A DNA stretch of 64,000 nt from CAZCQP01 sp964500895 (GTDB lineage: Bacteria; Bacillota; Clostridia; Lachnospirales; JAISER01), in the NCBI GenBank assembly GCA_964500895.1, contig CAZCQP010000007.1:1-64000 (forward strand), in the 5' to 3' direction. The position numbers and the translations under genes are program-made. The first letter of the stretch is position 1, and every line of letters begins with the position of its first letter. Under the pieces are notes generated by a model that saw only the letters and a list, made by a program, of their open reading frames with translations, searched no databases and was not told the DNA's origin. Shown here piece by piece: positions 40,701 through 47,934 of this stretch.

Positions 40701-41782
40701 GGCTTTGCCTCTTTTTCTTCCGGCAACCGATTTGGCAACTGATCTGGCAAATGGATGATACGCCCCCCGGCAGCTTTTAAAAGCCGGTTCATAATGGCCA
40801 GCCCAATGCCTGTGGTTTCAAAGCCTTCCGCAAAGATGCGGTCTACGCCGTGGAGGTCGCAGGTACGCAAGGCATCAAACAACCCGGCGGCAATGGTTTC
40901 CGGCCGGTTTCTGTCTCCCAAGCAGTGGACAAAGCAAGCAGAACCGTACTGGTTCATGGTTTGGGCGGTAGCCAGTATGCCGGTTTGACCCGGCTGTGCG
41001 TTGGCCTGTTCTTGAATGTAAGCTGCCACACCTTTCGCTGGGCCACACACTACGGTAACTGGGGCCACGGGGGCATAGTGGGTGTATTTCATGCCCGGCG
41101 CTTTCGGTGCGCCGTGGGTTTCTTTTACTACTAACCCATGGCCTTGCACGGTGCCGATGACTGCTTCAAGCATTTCCGGGGTCACACCCCCTGGCCGCAG
41201 AATGCAGGGAGGTGTGACGGTCATGTCAATAACGGTGGACTCCAGCCCTACGGCACAGGGCCCCCCGTCAATAAGCATATCAATCTTGCCTGTCAAATCT
41301 TCTGCAACATGGGTTGCCTTTGTAGGGCTGGGCCTGCCGGAGGTGTTCGCGCTGGGGGCAGCAATGGGCCGCCCAGCGGCTTTAATAAGCCCGACTGCCA
41401 CCGGGTGGGCAGGAAACCGAACCGCCACGGTGGGCAACCCACAGGTGATTTCCTGGGGAATAATTGCCGATTTCCTAAAAATCATGGTTAGTGGCCCTGG
41501 CCAAAAGGCTTCGGCCAACTGTAGTGCCAAAGGCGGAATTTCGGCAACCAGGGGGTGCAATTCTTCCAAAGAAGCAATGTGTACAATTAAAGGGTTATCC
41601 CCAGGGCGGCCTTTGGCTTTAAAAATGCCGGATAGCGCTTCTCCGTCCAAGGCATTCGCCCCCAGACCGTACACAGTTTCCGTAGGAAAAGCCACCAGCC
41701 CCCCTTTTCGGATGATGGCGGCGGCTTCAGAAAGTACCGCTTCATCCTGCGGGCCGGTGTAGCGTTTGATGGTTGTGTTCAC
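40697..41782 (-). CDS. L-threonylcarbamoyladenylate synthase (Sua5/TsaC-type)
   Basis: A protein of 361 residues. The N-terminal YrdC domain has KGGLVAFPTETVYGLG, KAKGRPGDNPL, the SANTSGRPSP segment and GLESTVID; the C-terminal Sua5 domain follows residue 215 or so. It makes threonylcarbamoyl-AMP for the t6A37 tRNA modification. The likely start is GTG at 41782, which overlaps the preceding stop (GTGA); an in-frame ATG at 41803 lies within the SEC-C gene and has no good ribosome binding site. Confidence 0.94.
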   Translation of the reverse strand: MNTTIKRYTGPQDEAVLSEAAAIIRKGGLVAFPTETVYGLGANALDGEALSGIFKAKGRPGDNPLIVHIASLEELHPLVAEIPPLALQLAEAFWPGPLTMIFRKSAIIPQEITCGLPTVAVRFPAHPVAVGLIKAAGRPIAAPSANTSGRPSPTKATHVAEDLTGKIDMLIDGGPCAVGLESTVIDMTVTPPCILRPGGVTPEMLEAVIGTVQGHGLVVKETHGAPKAPGMKYTHYAPVAPVTVVCGPAKGVAAYIQEQANAQPGQTGILATAQTMNQYGSACFVHCLGDRNRPETIAAGLFDALRTCDLHGVDRIFAEGFETTGIGLAIMNRLLKAAGGRIIHLPDQLPNRLPEEKEAKP

Positions 41783-42282
41783 GCAGAAACAGCCCCGCAG
41801 CATTTTTTATATTTTTTGCCGCTGCCGCAAGGGCAAGGATCGTTTCTGGAAGGGGTTTTCTCCTTCACAATGGTGCCGGAAATTTTTTGTTGGTGGTACA
41901 GTTCTTTCTGGCGCTCGGGTGTGAAAACACCGTCCCATTCCGGCAGGGTGTACAAATGGCTGGCTTTATATTCCACCATTTTTTTATACAGGCGTTCAAA
42001 GTCAATATCCAAAACAACTTCTTGTTCTTCAGCTAACTCTTCAATATTCACAGGGGTTTCCAGTGCATCATTAATGCCGTCAATAAAACCACAAATAAAG
42101 GCCGGGGGCATGTTGTACCGTTCCCCTAAAGTAATGGGGGTGCCTTTCAACTGGGTTTGCTTATTGCCGATAATGTCTTCATAAATGGCTTGTTCTTGGG
42201 GCATGTAATCGTCCCACAGTTTTTTAACGGTTTGCCCTTCCTTTGTATAGGCTTGAACCATCCAGCTTTCGTATAGTGTCAT
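41779..42282 (-). CDS. SEC-C motif protein
   Basis: A protein of 167 residues. The last 25 residues are the SEC-C zinc motif: RNDPCPCGSGKKYKKCC, as found at the end of SecA and many orphan proteins. The rest is mostly helical and acidic, with no known catalytic motif. It may bind zinc and mediate protein contacts. ACCAAGGAGG precedes the ATG. It overlaps tsaC by 4 bp. Confidence 0.85.
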   Translation of the reverse strand: MTLYESWMVQAYTKEGQTVKKLWDDYMPQEQAIYEDIIGNKQTQLKGTPITLGERYNMPPAFICGFIDGINDALETPVNIEELAEEQEVVLDIDFERLYKKMVEYKASHLYTLPEWDGVFTPERQKELYHQQKISGTIVKEKTPSRNDPCPCGSGKKYKKCCGAVSA

Positions 42283-42315
42283 TGATGAATATCCTCCTTG
42301 GTTTTTTAAAACTTT

Positions 42316-42714
42316 TTATGCTTCCCTTGTTAGCTCTGCAATGTGCAAGTACGGCATTTCGGCTGTTAGCTTGGCTTTCACGTCTATGGGTTTAATGGCG
42401 GTGTCTTTGGGGGGTTCGCCCAGCAACACGTTGGTAATGCCTTCACTTTTTATAAATGCTATAATGGTTTCCACCACATCTTCGCCGCATAAACCATGGA
42501 CAATGCCGTTAAGTTCGGAGCCGTAATCGAACAAATGCTGCAACAGTGCGGTGGAGTCTGAATTAACCAGAATGCTGTCTCCTTTTTCAACATGCAGAAT
42601 ATGCAGTTCCGCACCAATGGTTGTGGCAATTTCATGGCCCTTCTGAATGAGCCGGACGCTGTTGGATTGGGGGGTTATACAAACCAAAACTTTCTTGGTA
42701 CCCTTCAAAATCAT
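42316..42714 (-). CDS. UspA/KdpD-like universal stress domain protein
   Basis: A protein of 132 residues with the universal-stress fold: KKVLVCITPQSNSVRLIQKG, GAELHILHVEKGD, and the last strand/helix GITNVLLGEPPKD. The ending resembles the sensor-side Usp domain of KdpD more than classical UspA, and the ATP-loop G-x2-G-x9-G is not intact. Function unknown. The ATG at 42714 follows AAGGAG closely (two bases), so the start is uncertain. Confidence 0.7.
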   Translation of the reverse strand: MILKGTKKVLVCITPQSNSVRLIQKGHEIATTIGAELHILHVEKGDSILVNSDSTALLQHLFDYGSELNGIVHGLCGEDVVETIIAFIKSEGITNVLLGEPPKDTAIKPIDVKAKLTAEMPYLHIAELTREA

Positions 42715-42730
42715 CTCTCCTTGCAATCAA

Positions 42731-44005
42731 CTAATTTTCCAGCGTTCCCAATATAATAACAATGTCGTAGTCATTTGTAAATGATGGATTTACTTCAATT
42801 TTGCTGTCTACGAAATAATCGGTCAAATCCTGGCCTTGGCCTTCGGCATTTACAATGATACGGGTAGACACTTGTTTTTGGCCATTATAGTCCCCCACAT
42901 GTTCAACCGTAAAGCCATCGGCGTTCAACCGGTCTTTGGTTTTGCCTGCAAGCCCGGCGGTGGTTCCTCCGTTTAGCACGGATATGGACTTGCCCATGGA
43001 CGTGTTGTCCACCGGGGCCGGTGGGAAGCCTTCCTCAAAAACATATTGGATAATGGCCTGTGTTTCGTCTTCTACCAGTAATTGGTAGTCCTTGCCGTAT
43101 CGTTTAGTGGTGGTGGTAGGTAAGGTGAAGGTAACGATATTTTCCACCGAAATATTTTTAGCATATTTTAAGTATTTGGGCACATCGGTTATGTTAAAGT
43201 CGGTTCTCATATACTTCAAGCTGGCACTGATTAATGAAGGCATTTTTTGCCACAAGCTGTCTGATGCCAATATTTGCCCAGCCATGGCCTTCATGAATTG
43301 CTGCTGCACTTCCACCCGCTGTAAATCTCCCCGCACATAACTTCTGTAACGGATGAGTTGTTCCGCCTGGTCACCGTCCAGCAGTTGTTCCCCCGGTTGT
43401 AGGTTAATTAGCAGGTTTTGAATAGGGTCTTTGTAGTACATGCGCTCCGGTACGTTAAACGTAACGCCCCCAAGGGCATCCACCACATAGCGCAACCCTT
43501 CCAAGTTAATTTCGGCATAAAAATCAAGGTTTATACCTAGCAGCTCTTCAATTTGTTTCTGTACAAATTCAATGCCGTTTTCTTTGCCGGCATGGTGATG
43601 CACTTCGTTCAGCTTCATCACCCCGTCATCCGGCGCATAGTCATTGTAGGACTTCACAATGTTTAAACGGTCTTCAGGCATGGTGACCATGGTGTCCCGA
43701 GGGACAGACACAAGGGCAATACGCCCTTCCTTTGGCAAAAAGCAGCCCACGATGATGGTATCTGTCCGGGTGCCGTCGCCGTCCGTGCCCAAGATTAAAA
43801 AGTTGACCTTTTCAGGGGCCGTGTCAAAAATACTGGGCAAAATGCCGTTGTCCTTTATTTCTTCAAGACCCGTAGAAACCCCTTGGTCGAATTTGCCAGT
43901 AAAGGCCATGTAAGCAAAAAAGATACCAGTGCCCAAAACCCCAAATACCAGGGTGGAAATAGCCAGTGTTCTTAAAAAAATAAAAACTGCTCCTCTATTT
44001 TTCAT
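42731..44005 (-). CDS. LytR-CpsA-Psr (LCP) family cell-wall polymer ligase
   Basis: A protein of 424 residues. A transmembrane helix at about 9-33 anchors it outside. The LCP domain has DTIIVGCF, RIALVSVPRDTMVTMPE (the catalytic Arg/Asp motifs), the LEGLRYVVDALGGVTFNVPE segment and AEQLIRYRSYVRGDLQR. Residues 330-424 resemble the LytR_C domain. The family transfers teichoic acid or other polymers from undecaprenyl carriers to peptidoglycan. It heads the twelve-gene operon with a consensus promoter upstream. GGAGG lies 12 bases before the ATG at 44005. Confidence 0.92.
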   Translation of the reverse strand: MKNRGAVFIFLRTLAISTLVFGVLGTGIFFAYMAFTGKFDQGVSTGLEEIKDNGILPSIFDTAPEKVNFLILGTDGDGTRTDTIIVGCFLPKEGRIALVSVPRDTMVTMPEDRLNIVKSYNDYAPDDGVMKLNEVHHHAGKENGIEFVQKQIEELLGINLDFYAEINLEGLRYVVDALGGVTFNVPERMYYKDPIQNLLINLQPGEQLLDGDQAEQLIRYRSYVRGDLQRVEVQQQFMKAMAGQILASDSLWQKMPSLISASLKYMRTDFNITDVPKYLKYAKNISVENIVTFTLPTTTTKRYGKDYQLLVEDETQAIIQYVFEEGFPPAPVDNTSMGKSISVLNGGTTAGLAGKTKDRLNADGFTVEHVGDYNGQKQVSTRIIVNAEGQGQDLTDYFVDSKIEVNPSFTNDYDIVIILGTLEN

Positions 44006-44054
44006 ATGTAACGCAGCCTCCATAAATGACACAATAAAAAGTGCTTTTAAAAAC

Positions 44055-44083
44055 AGTATATCATATTTCGGCACACATGTTAA
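44055..44083 (-). promoter_or_regulatory. Sigma-A promoter of the LCP-to-leuS operon
   Basis: On the leftward strand TTAACA and TATACT are separated by 17 bases; the start codon at 44005 is about 45 bases below the expected transcription start. Confidence 0.7.
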
Positions 44084-44091
44084 TACACTAG

Positions 44092-44105
44092 CGCAAAATT
44101 TTGCG
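44092..44105. promoter_or_regulatory. 14-bp palindrome between divergent promoters
   Basis: CGCAAAATTTTGCG is a perfect palindrome placed between the leftward LCP promoter and the rightward psuK promoter. It has the size and position of a dimeric repressor site; no regulator is known. Confidence 0.45.
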
Positions 44106-44134
44106 TAAGATGTCGTTATAGCAAAGTAACGGCA

Positions 44135-44163
44135 TTGACGGGCAGGGTTGTACGGGGTATACT
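44135..44163 (+). promoter_or_regulatory. Sigma-A promoter of psuK-psuG
   Basis: TTGACG and TATACT are separated by 17 bases, 52 bp before the psuK start at 44216. Confidence 0.75.
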
Positions 44164-44215
44164 AAGCAGATAAACTTGGAGTAATTAAACTGGAGTAAAA
44201 GGACGGCTCACAATC

Positions 44216-45163
44216 ATGCTTAATCAAGATTTACGGCAAACTCCCACAGGCCACATTGCAGTGGTGGGGGCAGTGAATGTGGATATTATTGCAACGGCAT
44301 ATACCGCCCTGGTGCCGGAAGACTCTAACCCGGGTTTTACAGAGCTGGCTTTTGGCGGGGTTGGCCGAAACATTGGTGAAAACTTGTGCCGGCTGGGTTT
44401 GCCTGTGGAAATGGTGACCATGCTGGGGGACGATTTGTACGCCCAGGAGCTTCAAAAAGATTGCAAAGCGCTGGGCATGGGTCTGGAACACAGCGCCTTT
44501 TTGGAAGGTAAAAAAACTTCCACTTACATTTGCATAAACGACTGCACCGGGGACATGAAAGCGGCTGTGTCCCATATGGAAATTTACGAGCAGTTGACAC
44601 CCGAATTTTTATCTGGTAGAATGGATGTTTTAAACACCGCTTTGGCTGTGGTGCTGGATACCAATATTCCCAAAGAAAGCCTGGAATATTTGGCCCAAAA
44701 CTGCACGGCACCTTTATTTTTGGACCCTGTGTCCACCAAAAAAGCCGTTAGAGCCAAAGATTGCTTGTCTGCCATGCACACGATCAAGCCAAACCGCATT
44801 GAAGCCCAGCTTTTAAGCGGGGTGGCCATTGAGGGTACAAACGGGCTGGAGCAAGCCGCCGCCTTTTTCATTAATCAAGGGGTGAAGCGTGTTTATATAT
44901 CTTTAGGGCAGGATGGGGTTTTTTATGCCGATGAAGCAAAAACAGGCATTATCCCTTGTTATCAATATGAAGTGGTAAGCACCACAGGTTGCGGCGATGC
45001 TTTTATGGCCGGTGCTGTGTGGGCGTACATCCATGGTCTTTCAACTGCCCAGGCTGCAACATTTGCTTTGGGGGCTTCTGCTGTTTGCGCAGGGTACCCG
45101 GGTGCAGTAAGCCCGCAAATGTCTGTGGAAAAAATACTTGAAAAAGTGAATCGTAGTCAGTGA
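44216..45163 (+). CDS. psuK: PfkB-family kinase, probable pseudouridine kinase
   Basis: A protein of 315 residues of the PfkB/ribokinase family: GAVNVDIIATA, GGVGRNIGENLCRLG (substrate-binding) and the catalytic C-terminal TTGCGDAFMAG, with Asp as base and an anion hole. The substrate is inferred from psuG immediately downstream: pseudouridine is phosphorylated at the 5' position, then cleaved. No N-terminal helix-turn-helix is seen. AAAGGACGG lies 11 bases before the ATG. Confidence 0.88.
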   Translation: MLNQDLRQTPTGHIAVVGAVNVDIIATAYTALVPEDSNPGFTELAFGGVGRNIGENLCRLGLPVEMVTMLGDDLYAQELQKDCKALGMGLEHSAFLEGKKTSTYICINDCTGDMKAAVSHMEIYEQLTPEFLSGRMDVLNTALAVVLDTNIPKESLEYLAQNCTAPLFLDPVSTKKAVRAKDCLSAMHTIKPNRIEAQLLSGVAIEGTNGLEQAAAFFINQGVKRVYISLGQDGVFYADEAKTGIIPCYQYEVVSTTGCGDAFMAGAVWAYIHGLSTAQAATFALGASAVCAGYPGAVSPQMSVEKILEKVNRSQ

Positions 45164-45189
45164 ATAGCAATGAAGCATAGGAGGATAAC

Positions 45190-46107
45190 ATGGAACTGCA
45201 TAAACATTTAGTTGTATCCAATGAAGTACAGGAAGCGCTGAAAAGCGGGAAACCTGTGGTAGCCCTGGAATCTACCATCATTTCTCATGGTATGCCTTAC
45301 CCTAAAAATGTGGAAACTGCCTTAGCAGTGGAAGCCATTGTGCGCAAAGAAGGGGCTGTTCCAGCCACCATTGCCATTTTGGGCGGCAAGCTGAAAGTGG
45401 GCATTTCCCCAGAGGAAATTGACGACCTGGGCAAAAAAGGTTTGGCCGTTACAAAAGCCAGCCGCCGGGATTTGCCAGTGTTAATTGCCAAAAAAGCAGA
45501 CGGTGCCACCACCGTAGCCGCCACCATGATTATTGCGGCTATGGCAGGTGTTAAAGTATTTGCCACCGGCGGTATCGGCGGGGTACACAGGGGCGCCGAA
45601 ACAACCATGGACATTTCCGCAGACCTGGAAGAACTGGCCATGACCAATGTGATGGTGGTATGCGCAGGGGCCAAGTCTATTCTGGATTTGGGCTTAACGC
45701 TTGAATATTTGGAAACCAAAGGTGTGGTGGTGTTGGGCTACCAAACCGAAGAACTGCCCGCTTTCTACACCAGAAAAAGCGGTTTCAAAGTGGACTATGC
45801 CATGGACACACCGGAAGAAATTGCAGCCACCTTTAAAGCCAAAGAGGAAGCCGGCTTAAAAGGCGGTATGCTGGTGGCAAACCCCATTCCCGAAGCTTAC
45901 GCCATGGATTATGATTACATCACCCAAAACATTGAGCAGGCGGTGGCAGAGGCCAAAACATTAGGCATTAGCGGCAAAGACACCACGCCGTACCTGCTGG
46001 ACAAAATTCAAAAATTAACAGCAGGCAAAAGCCTGGAAGCCAACATTCAGCTTGTGTTTAACAATGCAGCGCTGGGGGCTCAAATTGCTAAGTCTCTGTG
46101 CCAATAA
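45190..46107 (+). CDS. psuG: Pseudouridine-5'-phosphate glycosidase
   Basis: A protein of 305 residues with the PsuG signature: VVALESTIISHGMPYP near the N-terminus, ATTVAATMIIA, FATGGIGGVHRGAE and the lysine-containing ends of the barrel. It cleaves pseudouridine 5'-phosphate to uracil and ribose 5-phosphate; uracil could be salvaged by Upp and ribose 5-phosphate isomerised by the RpiB fusion encoded in this window. AGGAGGAT precedes the ATG. A terminator follows. Confidence 0.97.
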   Translation: MELHKHLVVSNEVQEALKSGKPVVALESTIISHGMPYPKNVETALAVEAIVRKEGAVPATIAILGGKLKVGISPEEIDDLGKKGLAVTKASRRDLPVLIAKKADGATTVAATMIIAAMAGVKVFATGGIGGVHRGAETTMDISADLEELAMTNVMVVCAGAKSILDLGLTLEYLETKGVVVLGYQTEELPAFYTRKSGFKVDYAMDTPEEIAATFKAKEEAGLKGGMLVANPIPEAYAMDYDYITQNIEQAVAEAKTLGISGKDTTPYLLDKIQKLTAGKSLEANIQLVFNNAALGAQIAKSLCQ

Positions 46108-46121
46108 GCAACTGACTTAAA

Positions 46122-46160
46122 AAAGGGCGGTGTGCATGAACATCATGCGCACCGCCCTTT
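46122..46160. terminator. Bidirectional terminator after psuG
   Basis: The 17-base arms (46122-46138 and 46144-46160) pair except for one G-T, around a five-base loop. AAA before and TTT after make it usable from both strands, serving psuG and the leftward gene at 46168. Confidence 0.85.
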
Positions 46161-46167
46161 ACTGTGT

Positions 46168-46734
46168 TTATCTGTTTAATTCAATGGCCACAAATTCCGG
46201 GCCTTTTTGTTTCAGCCGGTTGTATTCGCTTTCAATTTTGCGTGCCTTGCGTTCTTGAAAATAGGCACCGATGCCGTTTTTAAAAGACGGCTTTGCAAAC
46301 TTGATAATCCGAAAAGCCAGCCGTGTGCCCCAAAATAAACAGAAAAAGAATGACAATGTAACCTGGATGCCTCGATCATAGGCGGCAATTAACAAGAAAA
46401 GTAAAAAGCCTATCATGCAGAAATCAACAATTTGCCCGATAAGGTTGCGCTTAATGGCCCACCGGCGTTTGGCCAGGTCCATGATGGTTTTTTCATCCGG
46501 CATGGTATAGGGCTGTTGTGCATCGTTTTCGGCGTTAACAGCCGGTTCTGCCTGTACGGCCTCATATGTAAGTTGTTCCATGGTAGTGTCCTCCCTGGAT
46601 TGCCCCAACAAGCAAATGGTGTCCTCGGAAATCCACCGGGCGCGATTGTGCTTCACAAGCTGCCGGGCCCGTTTGGTGTACGTAGGTGTTAAGGCGGCAC
46701 CTTGCTCGTTGACAATCTGAATTTTTTTGTTTAT
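46168..46734 (-). CDS. Two-helix membrane protein with a conserved N-terminal domain and an apparent ATA start
   Basis: A protein of about 188 residues. The N-terminal 45 residues, KKIQIVNEQGAALTP then TKRARQLVKHNRARWI and DTICLLG, resemble a domain I recall from clostridial hypothetical proteins. Two hydrophobic helices follow near 120-160, and a charged C-terminus. That N-terminal domain lies upstream of the first ATG (46581, with GGGAGGACACTACC) and of the GTG at 46656. Its frame reaches an ATA at 46734-46732, five bases after GAGGTG, with no ATG, GTG or TTG in between. Either ATA is used, a point change removed an ATG, or only the shorter protein from 46581 is made. Function unknown. Confidence 0.6.
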   Translation of the reverse strand: MNKKIQIVNEQGAALTPTYTKRARQLVKHNRARWISEDTICLLGQSREDTTMEQLTYEAVQAEPAVNAENDAQQPYTMPDEKTIMDLAKRRWAIKRNLIGQIVDFCMIGFLLFLLIAAYDRGIQVTLSFFFCLFWGTRLAFRIIKFAKPSFKNGIGAYFQERKARKIESEYNRLKQKGPEFVAIELNR

Positions 46735-46752
46735 ACAATCACCTCGTACGCT

Positions 46753-46820
46753 GTTTTTTGTGATGGGTGTCGTCCCCGGGCAATGCGTTTTTTATAATGG
46801 GTGTCTTCCCCTTGCCATTG
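46753..46820. repeat. Two imperfect direct repeats of about 34 bp
   Basis: GTTTTTT-x-T-x-ATGGGTGTC-x-TCCCC occurs at 46753 and again at 46787, matching at about 22 of the first 27 bases. The pair lies between two leftward genes and may be a duplicated leader or operator. Confidence 0.5.
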
Positions 46821-46863
46821 TTAGCATAGCATAACCTTGCCATATAATCAAGAGGTTGTTCTA

Positions 46864-47559
46864 TTAATATTGTAGGAAATAGGCAAAGACCAGTATGCCG
46901 CCAATGAGCAGCAGCAAGACCAAAAGCGCAATCCAACTGAGTGGGTGGGCCAAATTAACGGTAAAGCCAAGGCCGATCCGTTTCTCCACAAAAATAGAAG
47001 GATTGCCTTTGTCGTAGTAGAACAGGCCCAGCACCCAGTGGCTGTCGTCTGTTTCTGCCCTATGCGCGAACTGGTTTCCGCCTTGCCTTGCTTTAACGGC
47101 CAGTAGGATGACCATTGCAAAAATAACAACCAGTACAAAAAGGGAAGAAAACAGAATCCATTGGGATTTAATGATGCCCAGCTGGATAAGCTGTGCGCAT
47201 AAAAACTGCATTTGCATACATAAGCCAATGATGTATAGGGAAGGGCTGAGTAAGGTGTGGTACATATTATTTTTTGTGTTGGGCTTGGGCAAGGCAGAAC
47301 GTGCCATCAACAGGTTGATGCCCAAAAATATAAAGGTAAACACCGCTTGCAGCATGGGCATAAACATAAAGATGCCAAAGGATTTTGGGGCATAACGGTC
47401 CACTTCTCCTGCCATGTTTGTATGCATGGGTATTTGTTCCGGCAATGCGGGGTACCGCACCACTGCCAGCATCACAGACAAAAGGATGAATAGAACGTAG
47501 ACCAGGAACCAGTAATTGCTCAAAAGTTTGGGTTTGTTATTGTCAAGCGTAGTCACCAT
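46864..47559 (-). CDS. DUF1648/DUF5808-type membrane protein
   Basis: A protein of 231 residues with five or so hydrophobic helices. The N-terminal part has the DUF1648 phrase ALPEQIPMHTNMAGEVDRYAPK, also seen in SdpI-like immunity and signalling proteins. The C-terminal part has the DUF5808-type phrase DDSHWVLGLFYYDKGNPSIFVEKR followed by a helix with NLAHPLSW. A two-domain order of this kind is common in Bacillota, often next to GntR regulators, though none is seen here. Function unknown. AAAGGAGAG precedes the ATG at 47559; an upstream ATG at 47631 is poorly placed. Confidence 0.8.
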   Translation of the reverse strand: MVTTLDNNKPKLLSNYWFLVYVLFILLSVMLAVVRYPALPEQIPMHTNMAGEVDRYAPKSFGIFMFMPMLQAVFTFIFLGINLLMARSALPKPNTKNNMYHTLLSPSLYIIGLCMQMQFLCAQLIQLGIIKSQWILFSSLFVLVVIFAMVILLAVKARQGGNQFAHRAETDDSHWVLGLFYYDKGNPSIFVEKRIGLGFTVNLAHPLSWIALLVLLLLIGGILVFAYFLQY

Positions 47560-47685
47560 GCCTCTCCTTTCTTTTTTAGGGGGTGCAAAAATATTCAGCA
47601 TATTATAACACAAAAACGAACCATGTATCATTTTAAATATAAAAACTTAATTTTCTAGAAATTTGAAAAAATTTAAAAATTTCTC

Positions 47686-47714
47686 TTGCATTTTCAAAAG
47701 AAATAAGCTATAAT
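47686..47714 (+). promoter_or_regulatory. Sigma-A promoter of tRNA-Arg
   Basis: TTGCAT and a perfect TATAAT are separated by 17 bases, 50 bp before the tRNA 5' end, within an A/T-rich stretch. Confidence 0.8.
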
Positions 47715-47763
47715 GACTAAGCTGTCGAGGAAAAGGGCATCCTAGTGATGCATGAGTGTATAT

Positions 47764-47837
<74 letters not shown>

Positions 47838-47841
47838 ATTG

Positions 47842-47883
47842 AAAAAATAAAGGTTTCCTGAAATATGGAAACCTTTATTTTTT
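47842..47883 (+). terminator. Intrinsic terminator after tRNA-Arg
   Basis: 17-base perfect arms (47842-47858, 47867-47883) around TGAAATAT, ending in six T. It starts five bases after the tRNA. Confidence 0.92.
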
Positions 47884-47934
47884 GTATTTTCAGTGAAAAA
47901 TTGTTTAAGATAGATGCATACTGGGGGTGCCTGG

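Noticed and set aside
41082..41762. Open frame of 226 codons opposite tsaC
   Set aside because: Shadow of the conserved TsaC/Sua5 coding sequence; no ribosome binding site and no recognisable domain.
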